DNA from: Pseudoalteromonas sp. MMG010
Lineage (GTDB): Bacteria > Pseudomonadota > Gammaproteobacteria > Enterobacterales > Alteromonadaceae
Assembly: GCF_018100905.1 (NCBI RefSeq)
Contig: NZ_JAGJEG010000009.1
Span: 124,001 to 188,000, forward strand
Direction: 5' to 3'
DNA: 64,000 nucleotides
Shown one piece after another: positions 55,647 to 62,933 of this stretch (positions within the stretch are counted from its first letter, which is position 1; each line of letters opens with the position of its first letter). The position numbers and the translations under genes were made by a program. The notes beneath the pieces are model-generated. The model worked only from the letters and a program-made list of their open reading frames with translations. It made no database searches and was not told where the DNA came from.

Positions 55647-56180
55647 TTATAAAAGAATGTGTTGCTTTAATGTATTTAATGCACTCACCGCAAACCCTTC
55701 ATCATAAAAATAAAGTACCCTTGCATCGGCATCTAGTAACACCACTCGGGCATTGTTAGGATTCTCGTTACCTGTAAACTTTTGTACTTGCTCACCATCA
55801 CTATAAATAGTAATAACACCAGCCCACATTTCTTTGGGGATCCCTTTTCGCATGCCATTGTCAATAAAAGGGCTAAACATACGTGGGGCTAACCCCGCTA
55901 TGGTCGGCAATTCATAAGTTGGTATAGCAATACCCGCCATATCTAGCGCAATTAACCAACGATCAATATCAAATTGACTATCTTGCTTATAACCAATCAG
56001 TAATAGTGTGTAATCATTTTCAAAGTCGGTGGGAATACTGATCGTTTTTTGTGCCAAACTCTGACCAGTAACGGTAATAAATTGCTTACCTAACAACTCT
56101 TTATTTGGGTAGGTCGTTCCACATCCAGATAAAGTTAAAATACATAGTATCGTTAAAAGTATTTTCATCATCACTCTCAT
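55647..56180 (-). CDS. Hypothetical lipoprotein with thioredoxin-like fold
   Basis: 177 residues from ATG 56180; the next ATG, at 56171, has a closer GAGAG ribosome site and leaves 174. Lipobox LSGC (Cys at about residue 20). The rest, with strands such as YTLLLIGYKQD and VVLLDADARVLYFYDEG, suggests a thioredoxin-like domain of the ATP10/peroxiredoxin-like type, but no CxxC is present, so a redox-active role is unlikely. Not recognised further. It stands alone. Confidence 0.6.
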   Translation of the reverse strand: MRVMMKILLTILCILTLSGCGTTYPNKELLGKQFITVTGQSLAQKTISIPTDFENDYTLLLIGYKQDSQFDIDRWLIALDMAGIAIPTYELPTIAGLAPRMFSPFIDNGMRKGIPKEMWAGVITIYSDGEQVQKFTGNENPNNARVVLLDADARVLYFYDEGFAVSALNTLKQHILL

Positions 56181-56370
56181 AAATTTTTATATATAAGAGT
56201 GTACGAATACAAAATTAACTTAGATCAATCTGCTTAACCACATATTCGCTCAACATCACATAAGAAAATATTAATTGAGACTTTAAAATCATGGACTAAA
56301 TTTGTTACTGCATTTAACTGTTTAAAGCAGTATCAATCATTTTCTTCGTAGTCAAATCGACAATCGGTTG

Positions 56371-56410
56371 ATAAACCCAATAAAAAGACCTTATTTTTTA
56401 TTGGGTTTAT
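56371..56410 (-). terminator. Terminator hairpin after the SGNH gene
   Basis: ATAAACCCAATAAAAA pairs with TTTTTTATTGGGTTTAT around a 7-base loop. It lies 40 bases past the SGNH stop on the minus strand. The rest of 56181-56448 has no gene. Confidence 0.7.
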
Positions 56411-56448
56411 TTATTCTAAATAGTCGTACAACGATTGGTATTAAAAAA

Positions 56449-57078
56449 TTAAATATATTTAATTATTTCGCACAGCTGTTTACTCAACACTGTATGCCCA
56501 TGGGGTGTTAAATGTATTCCATCACTATCGCATACCTTTATTTCGGGGTCTATTTGAACATAATCATGTTTTTTTTGCGTTAATAAGTCAAAAAACAAAC
56601 GGGGTAATTGAGTTTGTTTTTCAGCAAAACCTTGATAAATCTTTTTAAATTGATTGACTGGCTGAATCGGCGCTAAACTTAAAAAGAGTATTTTTGGTAA
56701 ACTAAATTGGGTTTGCTCAAAGTAAAAACCTTCAATTTTTTCAATAAGGGTTGCTAAGCCCTGCAAGATATCTTGTGCTGAATAACCATACTTATTTTTT
56801 AAATCATTTGTACCCAACATAATAACAATCAATGAGATAGGTTGTGCCTGTAAATACGGCTTTAAATATGTAATACCTTTATTTATGCCGTTAAAAGGCG
56901 GATGACGCACCAAAGTTCGATTAGGCTCACCTGCTTCTATAATATTAAACTCACTTCCTAGTTGCCTTTGTAGTAAAGCCGTCCAGCGTGTTTCTTCATT
57001 AAAGCGTTTACCCGCTTGCCCATTCATACCCCATGTATTTGAATCGCCAAAGCATAGTATATTTTTTATCATCATCAA
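56449..57078 (-). CDS. SGNH/GDSL-type hydrolase
   Basis: 209 residues. Block I CFGDSNTWG (nucleophile Ser in GDSN), block III MLGTNDL and block V DGIHLTPHG (Asp and His) are in order, so the Ser-Asp-His triad is complete. Expected to hydrolyse an ester or acetyl group; family members include carbohydrate acetylesterases and lipases. No signal peptide seen. Its start overlaps the DsrE gene stop by four bases, so the two are coupled. Confidence 0.88.
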   Translation of the reverse strand: MMMIKNILCFGDSNTWGMNGQAGKRFNEETRWTALLQRQLGSEFNIIEAGEPNRTLVRHPPFNGINKGITYLKPYLQAQPISLIVIMLGTNDLKNKYGYSAQDILQGLATLIEKIEGFYFEQTQFSLPKILFLSLAPIQPVNQFKKIYQGFAEKQTQLPRLFFDLLTQKKHDYVQIDPEIKVCDSDGIHLTPHGHTVLSKQLCEIIKYI

Positions 57079-57611
57079 AAAGGGTTAAGGCTATAGCCTT
57101 GCTGTTGCAATTGAGCATGTGCTGTCATTGCTGAAAGTGACATTGTAACCCCGTTAATTAATTGCTCTGATGACACATCATGATGTGTTGCTGACTGCCC
57201 GCAAACAAAAACACGCGCGTTATTTTCGATTAGCTGCTCAATTAACGATTGATTTTTATTATCTGCAAAAAAACGCTTTTTGTATTCATTATTAGCGAGC
57301 ACGTCAACACTCGCCTCCCCATGGACAACTAAAGCTAATTGGATATTTTGTGGTTTAACACCATGGGCTATATGCATATTAATAAAGCGGGCTAATGAAT
57401 TCATTTGATTATTTTTCTGTCCAGGTTGCGCTTTTTTAGCCACATCAAATGCTATTTTAAACACCGTGCTGTCATCAATTGGATCATGATTTTTAACCTT
57501 ATAAAAATAGCCAAATTCATCTATTGCTGTACTAGGTTGCTGTGCAGTAATAGCGGCACTAAAGAGTAGCGCTAAGGCATTAAAAAACCACAATGTTAAT
57601 TTCATCAACAT
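57075..57611 (-). CDS. DsrE-family exported protein
   Basis: 178 residues. Signal peptide 1-23 (ends AAITAQ). The mature part resembles DsrE/DsrF-like domains (strand LALVVHGEASVDVL, then NARVFVCGQSATHHDV, with a conserved Cys). DsrE proteins are found in sulfur-relay and in unknown periplasmic processes. First gene of the DsrE/SGNH pair. Function not recognised. Confidence 0.72.
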   Translation of the reverse strand: MLMKLTLWFFNALALLFSAAITAQQPSTAIDEFGYFYKVKNHDPIDDSTVFKIAFDVAKKAQPGQKNNQMNSLARFINMHIAHGVKPQNIQLALVVHGEASVDVLANNEYKKRFFADNKNQSLIEQLIENNARVFVCGQSATHHDVSSEQLINGVTMSLSAMTAHAQLQQQGYSLNPF

Positions 57612-57678
57612 GCTCCATAAATCTAAAATATGCTTTTACATTAGCAATTTACCCATGACTGTACAATCTAAAATTTAA

Positions 57679-58143
57679 CTAGCGAGTTTGTTTATGTTCA
57701 TGTCCAACAAATGTCATACCTAAATAAAAAAATGTATTTTTAAACATATCTATAAACGATGATGGAGCATATATAGAGGTCGCATTAGAAAGTATTGAAA
57801 AGCGCTTTTCCCGTAATGTTCTTAATTTTACGGCCCGTTTTTCATCGTCCATATAATCGGTGATCCGATCAATGAATATCTTCATTTGTACTGTTGTGCT
57901 GTACCAATACACGGGAGATATAAACACCCAATGTTGATATGTCAGTAGCTGCTCAAACAAAATATAAAAGTCATCGTCAGAGTATTTCTTATCGTACCGA
58001 TATGGCACTAAGTCGTAATCATCTAAGCAAAGGCTCGCTACTGGGTTTTTATTTAAATACTCAGCCACTTGCTTTGACGTATTACCTTTTTTACGGGCAC
58101 TGGAATAAATTACGATCGTATTATGGTTGGTTTTTTGTTGCAT
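57679..58143 (-). CDS. Flavodoxin-like NAD(P)H-dependent FMN reductase, SoxR target
   Basis: 154 residues. FMN-binding loop SSARKKGNTSKQV (14-26), a second strand ending in FISPVYWYSTTVQMK, and an overall NADPH-dependent FMN reductase/flavodoxin_2 fold. It may reduce quinones or disulfides in a redox-stress response. A MerR-type overlong promoter with SoxR box lies directly upstream, and soxR is divergent, so it is the probable SoxR-controlled gene. CDS shorter than typical 180-residue relatives but no lesion seen. Confidence 0.83.
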   Translation of the reverse strand: MQQKTNHNTIVIYSSARKKGNTSKQVAEYLNKNPVASLCLDDYDLVPYRYDKKYSDDDFYILFEQLLTYQHWVFISPVYWYSTTVQMKIFIDRITDYMDDEKRAVKLRTLREKRFSILSNATSIYAPSSFIDMFKNTFFYLGMTFVGHEHKQTR

Positions 58144-58172
58144 TTACACGACTCTTTTTTTATGGTGAAAAC

Positions 58173-58203
58173 ATGTTAAAACCTCAAGTTAACCTTAGGT
58201 CAA
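58173..58203 (-). promoter_or_regulatory. SoxR-type promoter with 19-bp spacer and SoxR box
   Basis: On the minus strand TTGACC (-35, 58198-58203) and TAACAT (-10, 58173-58178) are 19 bases apart, the long spacing of MerR-family-activated promoters. The spacer holds CCTCAAGTTAACCTTAGG (58182-58199), an almost perfect palindrome matching the E. coli soxS SoxR box in its left half. It drives the flavodoxin-like gene; the site also lies 11 bases before soxR, so autoregulation is likely. Confidence 0.85.
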
Positions 58204-58210
58204 TATATTC

Positions 58211-58666
58211 ATGTCTGAAGCACAAAAAAAACTCACCGAAGCAACCTTAACGGTAGGTTATGTCGCAAAACGCAGTGGAGTAAACGTATCTACTTTACAT
58301 TTTTATGAAACCAAGCAATTAATTAAAAGTTGGCGTAACAGCGGTAACCAACGTCGCTATAAACCCGATGTACTAAGGCGTATTGCTGTAATTAAAGCAG
58401 CCCAAACAATGGGCATAAGCTTAAGCGAAATCCACGCAACATTATCCACGCTTCCAAACAACCGAACCCCAACTAAACAAGACTGGTCTGCATTATCTAA
58501 GCACTGGCAAGCACAACTCGATGAGCGTATTCAATATATGCAACGTGTACGAGACAATATAGAGGGCTGTATTGGCTGTGGATGTTTATCGTTAAAAAAT
58601 TGCCCAATATATAATAAAGATGATCATCTAGGGAAATCACAAAATGGTGCCGTATATTTAAAATAA
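58211..58666 (+). CDS. soxR: Redox-sensitive transcriptional regulator SoxR
   Basis: 151 residues. MerR-type HTH (TVGYVAKRSGVNVSTLHFYE, residues 14-33), dimerisation helix, then the [2Fe-2S] binding cysteines Cys120, Cys123, Cys125 and Cys131 (CIGCGCLSLKNC), the exact C-x2-C-x-C-x5-C pattern of SoxR. It senses redox-cycling agents. Its target appears to be the flavodoxin gene across the divergent gap; no soxS is visible, which is normal outside enterobacteria. Confidence 0.95.
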   Translation: MSEAQKKLTEATLTVGYVAKRSGVNVSTLHFYETKQLIKSWRNSGNQRRYKPDVLRRIAVIKAAQTMGISLSEIHATLSTLPNNRTPTKQDWSALSKHWQAQLDERIQYMQRVRDNIEGCIGCGCLSLKNCPIYNKDDHLGKSQNGAVYLK

Positions 58667-58827
58667 AGCGCAATAATGCCCTGTTAACGCAATAAACCGT
58701 TACCAAACAGTTAAATTTGCCTTACTAAATAGGCTGTTATCATTACAGGTAATAATTTGATCAAATCTCATAACTAACGTACTCTTAGCAACCCAGAAGA
58801 AAGTAGCAACAATTATAAGGACACATA

Positions 58828-59469
58828 ATGGAGCCTAATAATCCTTCGAATAGTCAAAGTCAACAGCAAATAGCGGCCACAAAAAAGTTAGCACAAGCAC
58901 TTAAAACGGTTGATAATAAAGAACTGAAAAGCACCGGTTTTTGGTTAAATCAATTTTTTATGGTGATATCTACTATTTTTGGTGTTTATCTAGCCGCTCA
59001 AAGTGGATTAGAGCAAGCATTAAAATTTGATACTTATAGTAAAATGGAAGACAACTTTTATTTACGCACATCGCTTTACCAAGAAGTGCAAGATAATGCG
59101 ACAACTCTAGCAGACTTCGCCGCTAGAATCGCAAAAAGCCCTCCGATGACTGAAATTGAATATCATAAGCCACAAGTAGAAAAATACATTTGGCAAACGA
59201 TGCAATACTCACCCACAACCCTTGAAACCCCAAGTGTATTTTTAACCCAAATACGACGTTTTTATGCCCGTGCCGAATTTATATTAGCAGCAGTAAGCCA
59301 ACGAAAAATGTCAGCCCGACAGGGTTCAAAAGAACTTGATAAAATAATCAGCATTATTGAAACTCAAACATTAGTTCAGCTTAAAGCCAGTGCTGAGCAT
59401 TTGCAAAATGAACTAAACCAAAATGGGATTTCAGTCGGATCATTAAAGGAGTTAGAAAATGCCAACTAA
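58828..59469 (+). CDS. Hypothetical membrane-anchored protein upstream of the rhomboid
   Basis: 213 residues. A low-complexity N-terminus (Asn/Ser/Gln-rich, 1-20), one membrane segment (about 44-62: FFMVISTIFGVYLAAQSG) and a mostly helical soluble domain to the end. No family recognised. It overlaps the rhomboid start by 11 bases, so the two are translationally coupled and probably act together. AAGG precedes the ATG. Confidence 0.7.
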   Translation: MEPNNPSNSQSQQQIAATKKLAQALKTVDNKELKSTGFWLNQFFMVISTIFGVYLAAQSGLEQALKFDTYSKMEDNFYLRTSLYQEVQDNATTLADFAARIAKSPPMTEIEYHKPQVEKYIWQTMQYSPTTLETPSVFLTQIRRFYARAEFILAAVSQRKMSARQGSKELDKIISIIETQTLVQLKASAEHLQNELNQNGISVGSLKELENAN

Positions 59470-60544
59470 ACGTTGCCCACATTGTAAAGATGTAGCACTA
59501 GAGCCGACACAATATCAGCAAGAAGAGGTCGATATTTGTCGTCATTGCGGTGGTTTATGGTTTGAAAAAAACGAAGTAAACCGCATGATAGCAGAAATAA
59601 ATGACAGCCCTATTGGCGAAAAATACGAAACTCATTTTGGCAAATCACTTGGCGTTTCAGAGCTCGATTGTCCTGATTGTAATAAGTCACTAGAGCGCTT
59701 TCATCTATTAGAAGATTATCACTGTGAAATAGATGTATGTAGACATTGTGATGGTTCGTGGATTGATAAAGATGAACTTGAAGTCGTTGCTAACAGTCAC
59801 GAGCTTAAAGAGCACTTAACCGAGCTAAATGAAAAAGTAAATTGGAAAACGTATCTCTTCCAATTTTTAACTCAAATGCCTATTGAATACAACATACAAC
59901 CCCAAAAAACACCGTGGGTTACTTATGGTTTAATCGCATTAAATACCATAATATTTGCATTATATTTTTTAAGTGCAAACAACTTTTCTTTTGTTTTAGA
60001 ACACTTTGCAATGACGCCAGCGAAAATCAGTCAAGGTGAACAATTATGGAGTGTTTTAAGTTGTGTATTTTTGCATGGTTCAGTTATGCATTTGCTCGGT
60101 AATATGTACTTTTTATATATTATTGGCGACAACCTTGAAGATGCTTTAGGCCATAAACGCTTTTTATTATTGTACTTAGCCTGTGGTTTAGTTGCGTCGT
60201 TTGCAAGTTTTATCGTAAGCCCTCTTTCTGACATTCCAAGTGTTGGCGCCAGCGGTGCAATTGCAGGCCTATTTGGTATGTATTTAATGTGGTTCCGCCA
60301 TGCAAGCCTGACTTTTATGTTTATCGTTTACCATAAAAAGCTCTCTGCGGTGTGGTTCTTTGGTATTTGGTTAGCCATTAATATATTTGGTGCACTTTCT
60401 GGTCCAAGTGGTATTGATTACAGCGCACATATTGGTGGATTTATTCTTGGATTGATTATCGGGTTTATCTTAAAAGAACAGATTTATACGCAAAACCCTA
60501 TTATCGGTTTGTTAAATAAACCATTCGCAAAAATAAAACGCTAA
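59459..60544 (+). CDS. Zinc-ribbon rhomboid-family intramembrane serine protease
   Basis: 361 residues. Two TFIIB-type zinc ribbons at the N-terminus: Cys6/Cys9 with CRHCGG at about 27-32, and CPDC with CRHCDG at about 72-100. Six membrane helices follow (about 150-350) with the rhomboid dyad Ser265 in GASGA and His324 in YSAHIGG. It should cleave membrane-spanning substrates in the inner membrane. The start has a strong AAGGAG ribosome site inside the preceding gene. Confidence 0.9.
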   Translation: MPTKRCPHCKDVALEPTQYQQEEVDICRHCGGLWFEKNEVNRMIAEINDSPIGEKYETHFGKSLGVSELDCPDCNKSLERFHLLEDYHCEIDVCRHCDGSWIDKDELEVVANSHELKEHLTELNEKVNWKTYLFQFLTQMPIEYNIQPQKTPWVTYGLIALNTIIFALYFLSANNFSFVLEHFAMTPAKISQGEQLWSVLSCVFLHGSVMHLLGNMYFLYIIGDNLEDALGHKRFLLLYLACGLVASFASFIVSPLSDIPSVGASGAIAGLFGMYLMWFRHASLTFMFIVYHKKLSAVWFFGIWLAINIFGALSGPSGIDYSAHIGGFILGLIIGFILKEQIYTQNPIIGLLNKPFAKIKR

Positions 60545-60550
60545 CGTTAA

Positions 60551-60578
60551 AATCACCAGTGTGTAAGCGCTGGTGATT
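60551..60578. terminator. Hairpin between convergent rhomboid and DUF6795 genes
   Basis: AATCACCAG (60551-60559) and CTGGTGATT (60570-60578) are exact inverted arms. The T-rich flank lies on the minus strand, so it mainly ends the DUF6795 transcript. Confidence 0.65.
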
Positions 60579-60589
60579 TCCCCCTTAAA

Positions 60590-61102
60590 TTACTGCATGC
60601 AACGGGTATAAACCGTTATAGCATGTGGAGTGTTTGGTATAGCGATATCAATCGTCTGCGCCTTTAACTGCAAATCACAAACGAAATTACTCAAATAAGG
60701 GATTAAACTATCTTGTTGCTCAACAAAGCTAATAAAGGTATACCACAGTACCGTATTCTCATTTTCATCGTCTTCATTACCAATATATAAATGCTGACCT
60801 AACGAGCTATTAAAAAACATATTATTTGGGTTTGAACTGCTTATCTGCTTTTTTTCAAAGCTAAAATAACCATTTTCATCACTGTGGGTTTTATCAATAT
60901 ATTCGTCACCATAGGTGAGCTTTCGGGTTATTTTAATATGCTTTTGCGCTACCCCCTCTCTTAAAATACGTCCTTTTATCGCCGGTGATAATGTCACGTC
61001 TTGTTTTTTAAAAAAGCCAAACATACTTGCATACCCTTGCGTTGCGGTTATCAATAAAAATGTAGTCAAAATAAAGATAATTACAGGTTTTATTTTTATC
61101 AT
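60590..61102 (-). CDS. DUF6795-like exported protein
   Basis: 170 residues. Signal peptide 1-26 (ends QGYAS). The mature part is beta-rich, with a carboxypeptidase-regulatory-like start (IKGRILREGVAQKHIKITR, then DENGYFSFE), as in DUF6795. No catalytic site is recognised. Start shares its final base with the DUF1294 stop (61102), so the two are coupled. Confidence 0.75.
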   Translation of the reverse strand: MIKIKPVIIFILTTFLLITATQGYASMFGFFKKQDVTLSPAIKGRILREGVAQKHIKITRKLTYGDEYIDKTHSDENGYFSFEKKQISSSNPNNMFFNSSLGQHLYIGNEDDENENTVLWYTFISFVEQQDSLIPYLSNFVCDLQLKAQTIDIAIPNTPHAITVYTRCMQ

Positions 61103-61470
61103 TATGCTGCCCTATAAAAAGAGGTTATGAGCAAACTAACCACTCCTATATTAACTAAAATCATTAGCCATAATTTGAGTATAAAGCTGCGTTTTTGTGA
61201 TTTATGGCGTAACCACTGCTGCCCAATAAGTGCGCCCGGCCAACCACCAAGTAATGCCCAAAACTGTAAAGTGCGCTCAGCGGTACGTGTTACTTTTTTA
61301 TAATTTGACTGCTGTGCTTGATGTTTATCCCAAGCGTAAAGCAAAAAAGTAAACACACTAAGTACGCTAAAATAGCTGGGTACAACAAGTAGTAACTCAG
61401 CATAAAAGTACATAAACCACATCGCGGTTATAAATAAAAAAGCAAATAATGTGAGTGTTTTTTTAAGCAC
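61102..61470 (-). CDS. DUF1294-domain small membrane protein
   Basis: 122 residues with three membrane segments (about 7-25, 30-48, 95-117). The loop has the DUF1294 pattern YAWDKHQAQ and ALLGGWPGALIGQQWLRHKSQKR. Function unknown. First gene of the pair with the DUF6795 gene. Confidence 0.85.
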   Translation of the reverse strand: MLKKTLTLFAFLFITAMWFMYFYAELLLVVPSYFSVLSVFTFLLYAWDKHQAQQSNYKKVTRTAERTLQFWALLGGWPGALIGQQWLRHKSQKRSFILKLWLMILVNIGVVSLLITSFYRAA

Positions 61471-61586
61471 AGCATTCTCATTTGAACAATCGAATAAGGT
61501 GAACTATTCACCTAAATTAGCCATGCTACCTGAGCGTGTTGAATATTTACAATAAGTAATGACAATTTTTGTTTTTAAATGCACAC

Positions 61587-61616
61587 AAAAAAGGCAGCCT
61601 AAGCTGCCTTTTTTTG
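61587..61616 (-). terminator. Bidirectional terminator before the AhpD-like gene's 3' end
   Basis: AGGCAGC (61592-61598) and GCTGCCT (61603-61609) around CTAA, with A run before and T run after. It lies 15 bases past the AhpD-like stop on the minus strand. Confidence 0.85.
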
Positions 61617-61630
61617 TACTTACGATACGA

Positions 61631-62173
61631 TTACTTAACAAACTTTTTAAAGGGTTCGTCAACCGGTGTATTTGCAAGGTGATTTGTGTAATTACTCATT
61701 ACTTTTTGCGATAAACCAACAATAATTTCAAGTAATTGTTGTTGTGCGTAACCGGCAGAGAAAAACTTTGAAATTTGCTCATCGCTAATTACACCGCGCT
61801 GACGTGTCATAGCTAGTGTTGTTTCGCGTAATGTTTCAAGCTTAGGATCAGACAGAGGTGTTTTGTTAACTAATGCATCGACAATATCTTGATCGATATT
61901 CATCATAGCTGCGATACCGCTGTGTGCTGGTACACAGTAATGACAGTCGTGCTCAACGTTAATTGTTTGCCATACAACGGTTAACTCTTGTGCATTAAAT
62001 GACGTTTTTTGAAACAGTTCATGAAGTACTTGGTACCCTTCTAACAAAGTTGGGGCTTGTGCCATTACTGCATGTAAATTAGGTAACATGCCAAAAGCAG
62101 CGACTGATTTTTCTAAAAGTGGTTTCGCTTCTTCAGGTGCATTTTCTGCTGTATATAATGTAAATTCTGCCAT
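61631..62173 (-). CDS. Carboxymuconolactone decarboxylase/AhpD-like protein
   Basis: 180 residues from ATG 62173; an upstream TTG at 62185 would absorb the GGAG ribosome site into the protein and is rejected. The alkyl-hydroperoxidase pattern is present: Cys77, Cys80 and His84 in DCHYCVPAHSG. Expected to work in peroxide or electrophile removal. Divergent from a TetR gene, with two repeated operator sites between. Confidence 0.87.
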   Translation of the reverse strand: MAEFTLYTAENAPEEAKPLLEKSVAAFGMLPNLHAVMAQAPTLLEGYQVLHELFQKTSFNAQELTVVWQTINVEHDCHYCVPAHSGIAAMMNIDQDIVDALVNKTPLSDPKLETLRETTLAMTRQRGVISDEQISKFFSAGYAQQQLLEIIVGLSQKVMSNYTNHLANTPVDEPFKKFVK

Positions 62174-62238
62174 GTTTTGCTCCAAGTAAATATATTAAAA
62201 AGTGTTTTAACTAACTTCTGAGCACATACTATTTGATT

Positions 62239-62277
62239 TTGAGCGACCGTTCAAGTTAAAATTGAGCATGTGTTCAA
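62239..62277. promoter_or_regulatory. Twin TetR operators
   Basis: TTGAGCGACCGTTCAA (62239-62254) and TTGAGCATGTGTTCAA (62262-62277) share the pattern TTGAGC-n5-TTCAA and lie 23 bases apart. The second ends 15 bases before the TetR start, so autoregulation and control of the AhpD-like gene are both likely. Confidence 0.85.
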
Positions 62278-62292
62278 AATATTGAGAAAGAC

Positions 62293-62880
62293 ATGGCAAA
62301 TAAAGTTAAATTTGAGCGTGATAAAGTTGTATACCTTGCCAGCCAATTATTTTGGCAAAAAGGGTTTCATGCAACTTCAACTCGCGATTTACAAGATGCA
62401 ATAAACATGCGCCCTGGTAGCATATATGCTGCATTTGGTTCTAAAGAAGGTTTATATAGAGAATCGCTAAAAGATTATACATTACAAATGCAAAGCCAAA
62501 TTCAAGGCTTTTTGGCCACATCAGATACTATTGTCGGTGGTTTAAGAGCATTTGTTGAAAGTGTAGTAATCGCTAAAAAAGACTGTAACCCAAGCGCAAT
62601 CTGCATGTTAGTAAAAGCCAATAATGAATTTGCCACTAAAGATGAAACCCTTTACGAGTTAAGCTTAGATTTACTCGCGCAGTTTGAAAGTGATTTAATT
62701 GAATTATTTAAACAAGCACAGCTTAATAACGAATTGTCTAACGCAGTAACAGCGCAAGAGTACGCACAATTTTTCCAGGTCCAGTTTACCGGATTGCGTG
62801 GGTACTTTAACCGGCCTAATAATATACATTTAGCTCCTAAGATGATTAATCAAATGTTCGCGCTACTACGCAAGTTATAA
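62293..62880 (+). CDS. TetR-family transcriptional regulator
   Basis: 195 residues. HTH at about 27-47 (TSTRDLQDAINMRPGSIYAAFGS), the long variant with R-PGSIY seen in AcrR/NemR-like regulators, followed by a helical ligand domain with TetR_C-like composition. A conserved Cys pair (Cys98 and Cys103 area, KKDCNPSAICML) could sense electrophiles. It diverges from the AhpD-like gene across 119 bases with twin operators. The gene is followed by a terminator. Confidence 0.87.
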   Translation: MANKVKFERDKVVYLASQLFWQKGFHATSTRDLQDAINMRPGSIYAAFGSKEGLYRESLKDYTLQMQSQIQGFLATSDTIVGGLRAFVESVVIAKKDCNPSAICMLVKANNEFATKDETLYELSLDLLAQFESDLIELFKQAQLNNELSNAVTAQEYAQFFQVQFTGLRGYFNRPNNIHLAPKMINQMFALLRKL

Positions 62881-62884
62881 AAAT

Positions 62885-62913
62885 AAAAAAGCACGATATA
62901 AATCGTGCTTTTA
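62885..62913. terminator. Bidirectional terminator between TetR and chemoreceptor genes
   Basis: AAAAAAGCACGAT and ATCGTGCTTTT form a stem around a short loop, with A and T runs on either side. It serves both convergent genes. Confidence 0.85.
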
Positions 62914-62933
62914 ACTTATAAACTATGAAAGCA

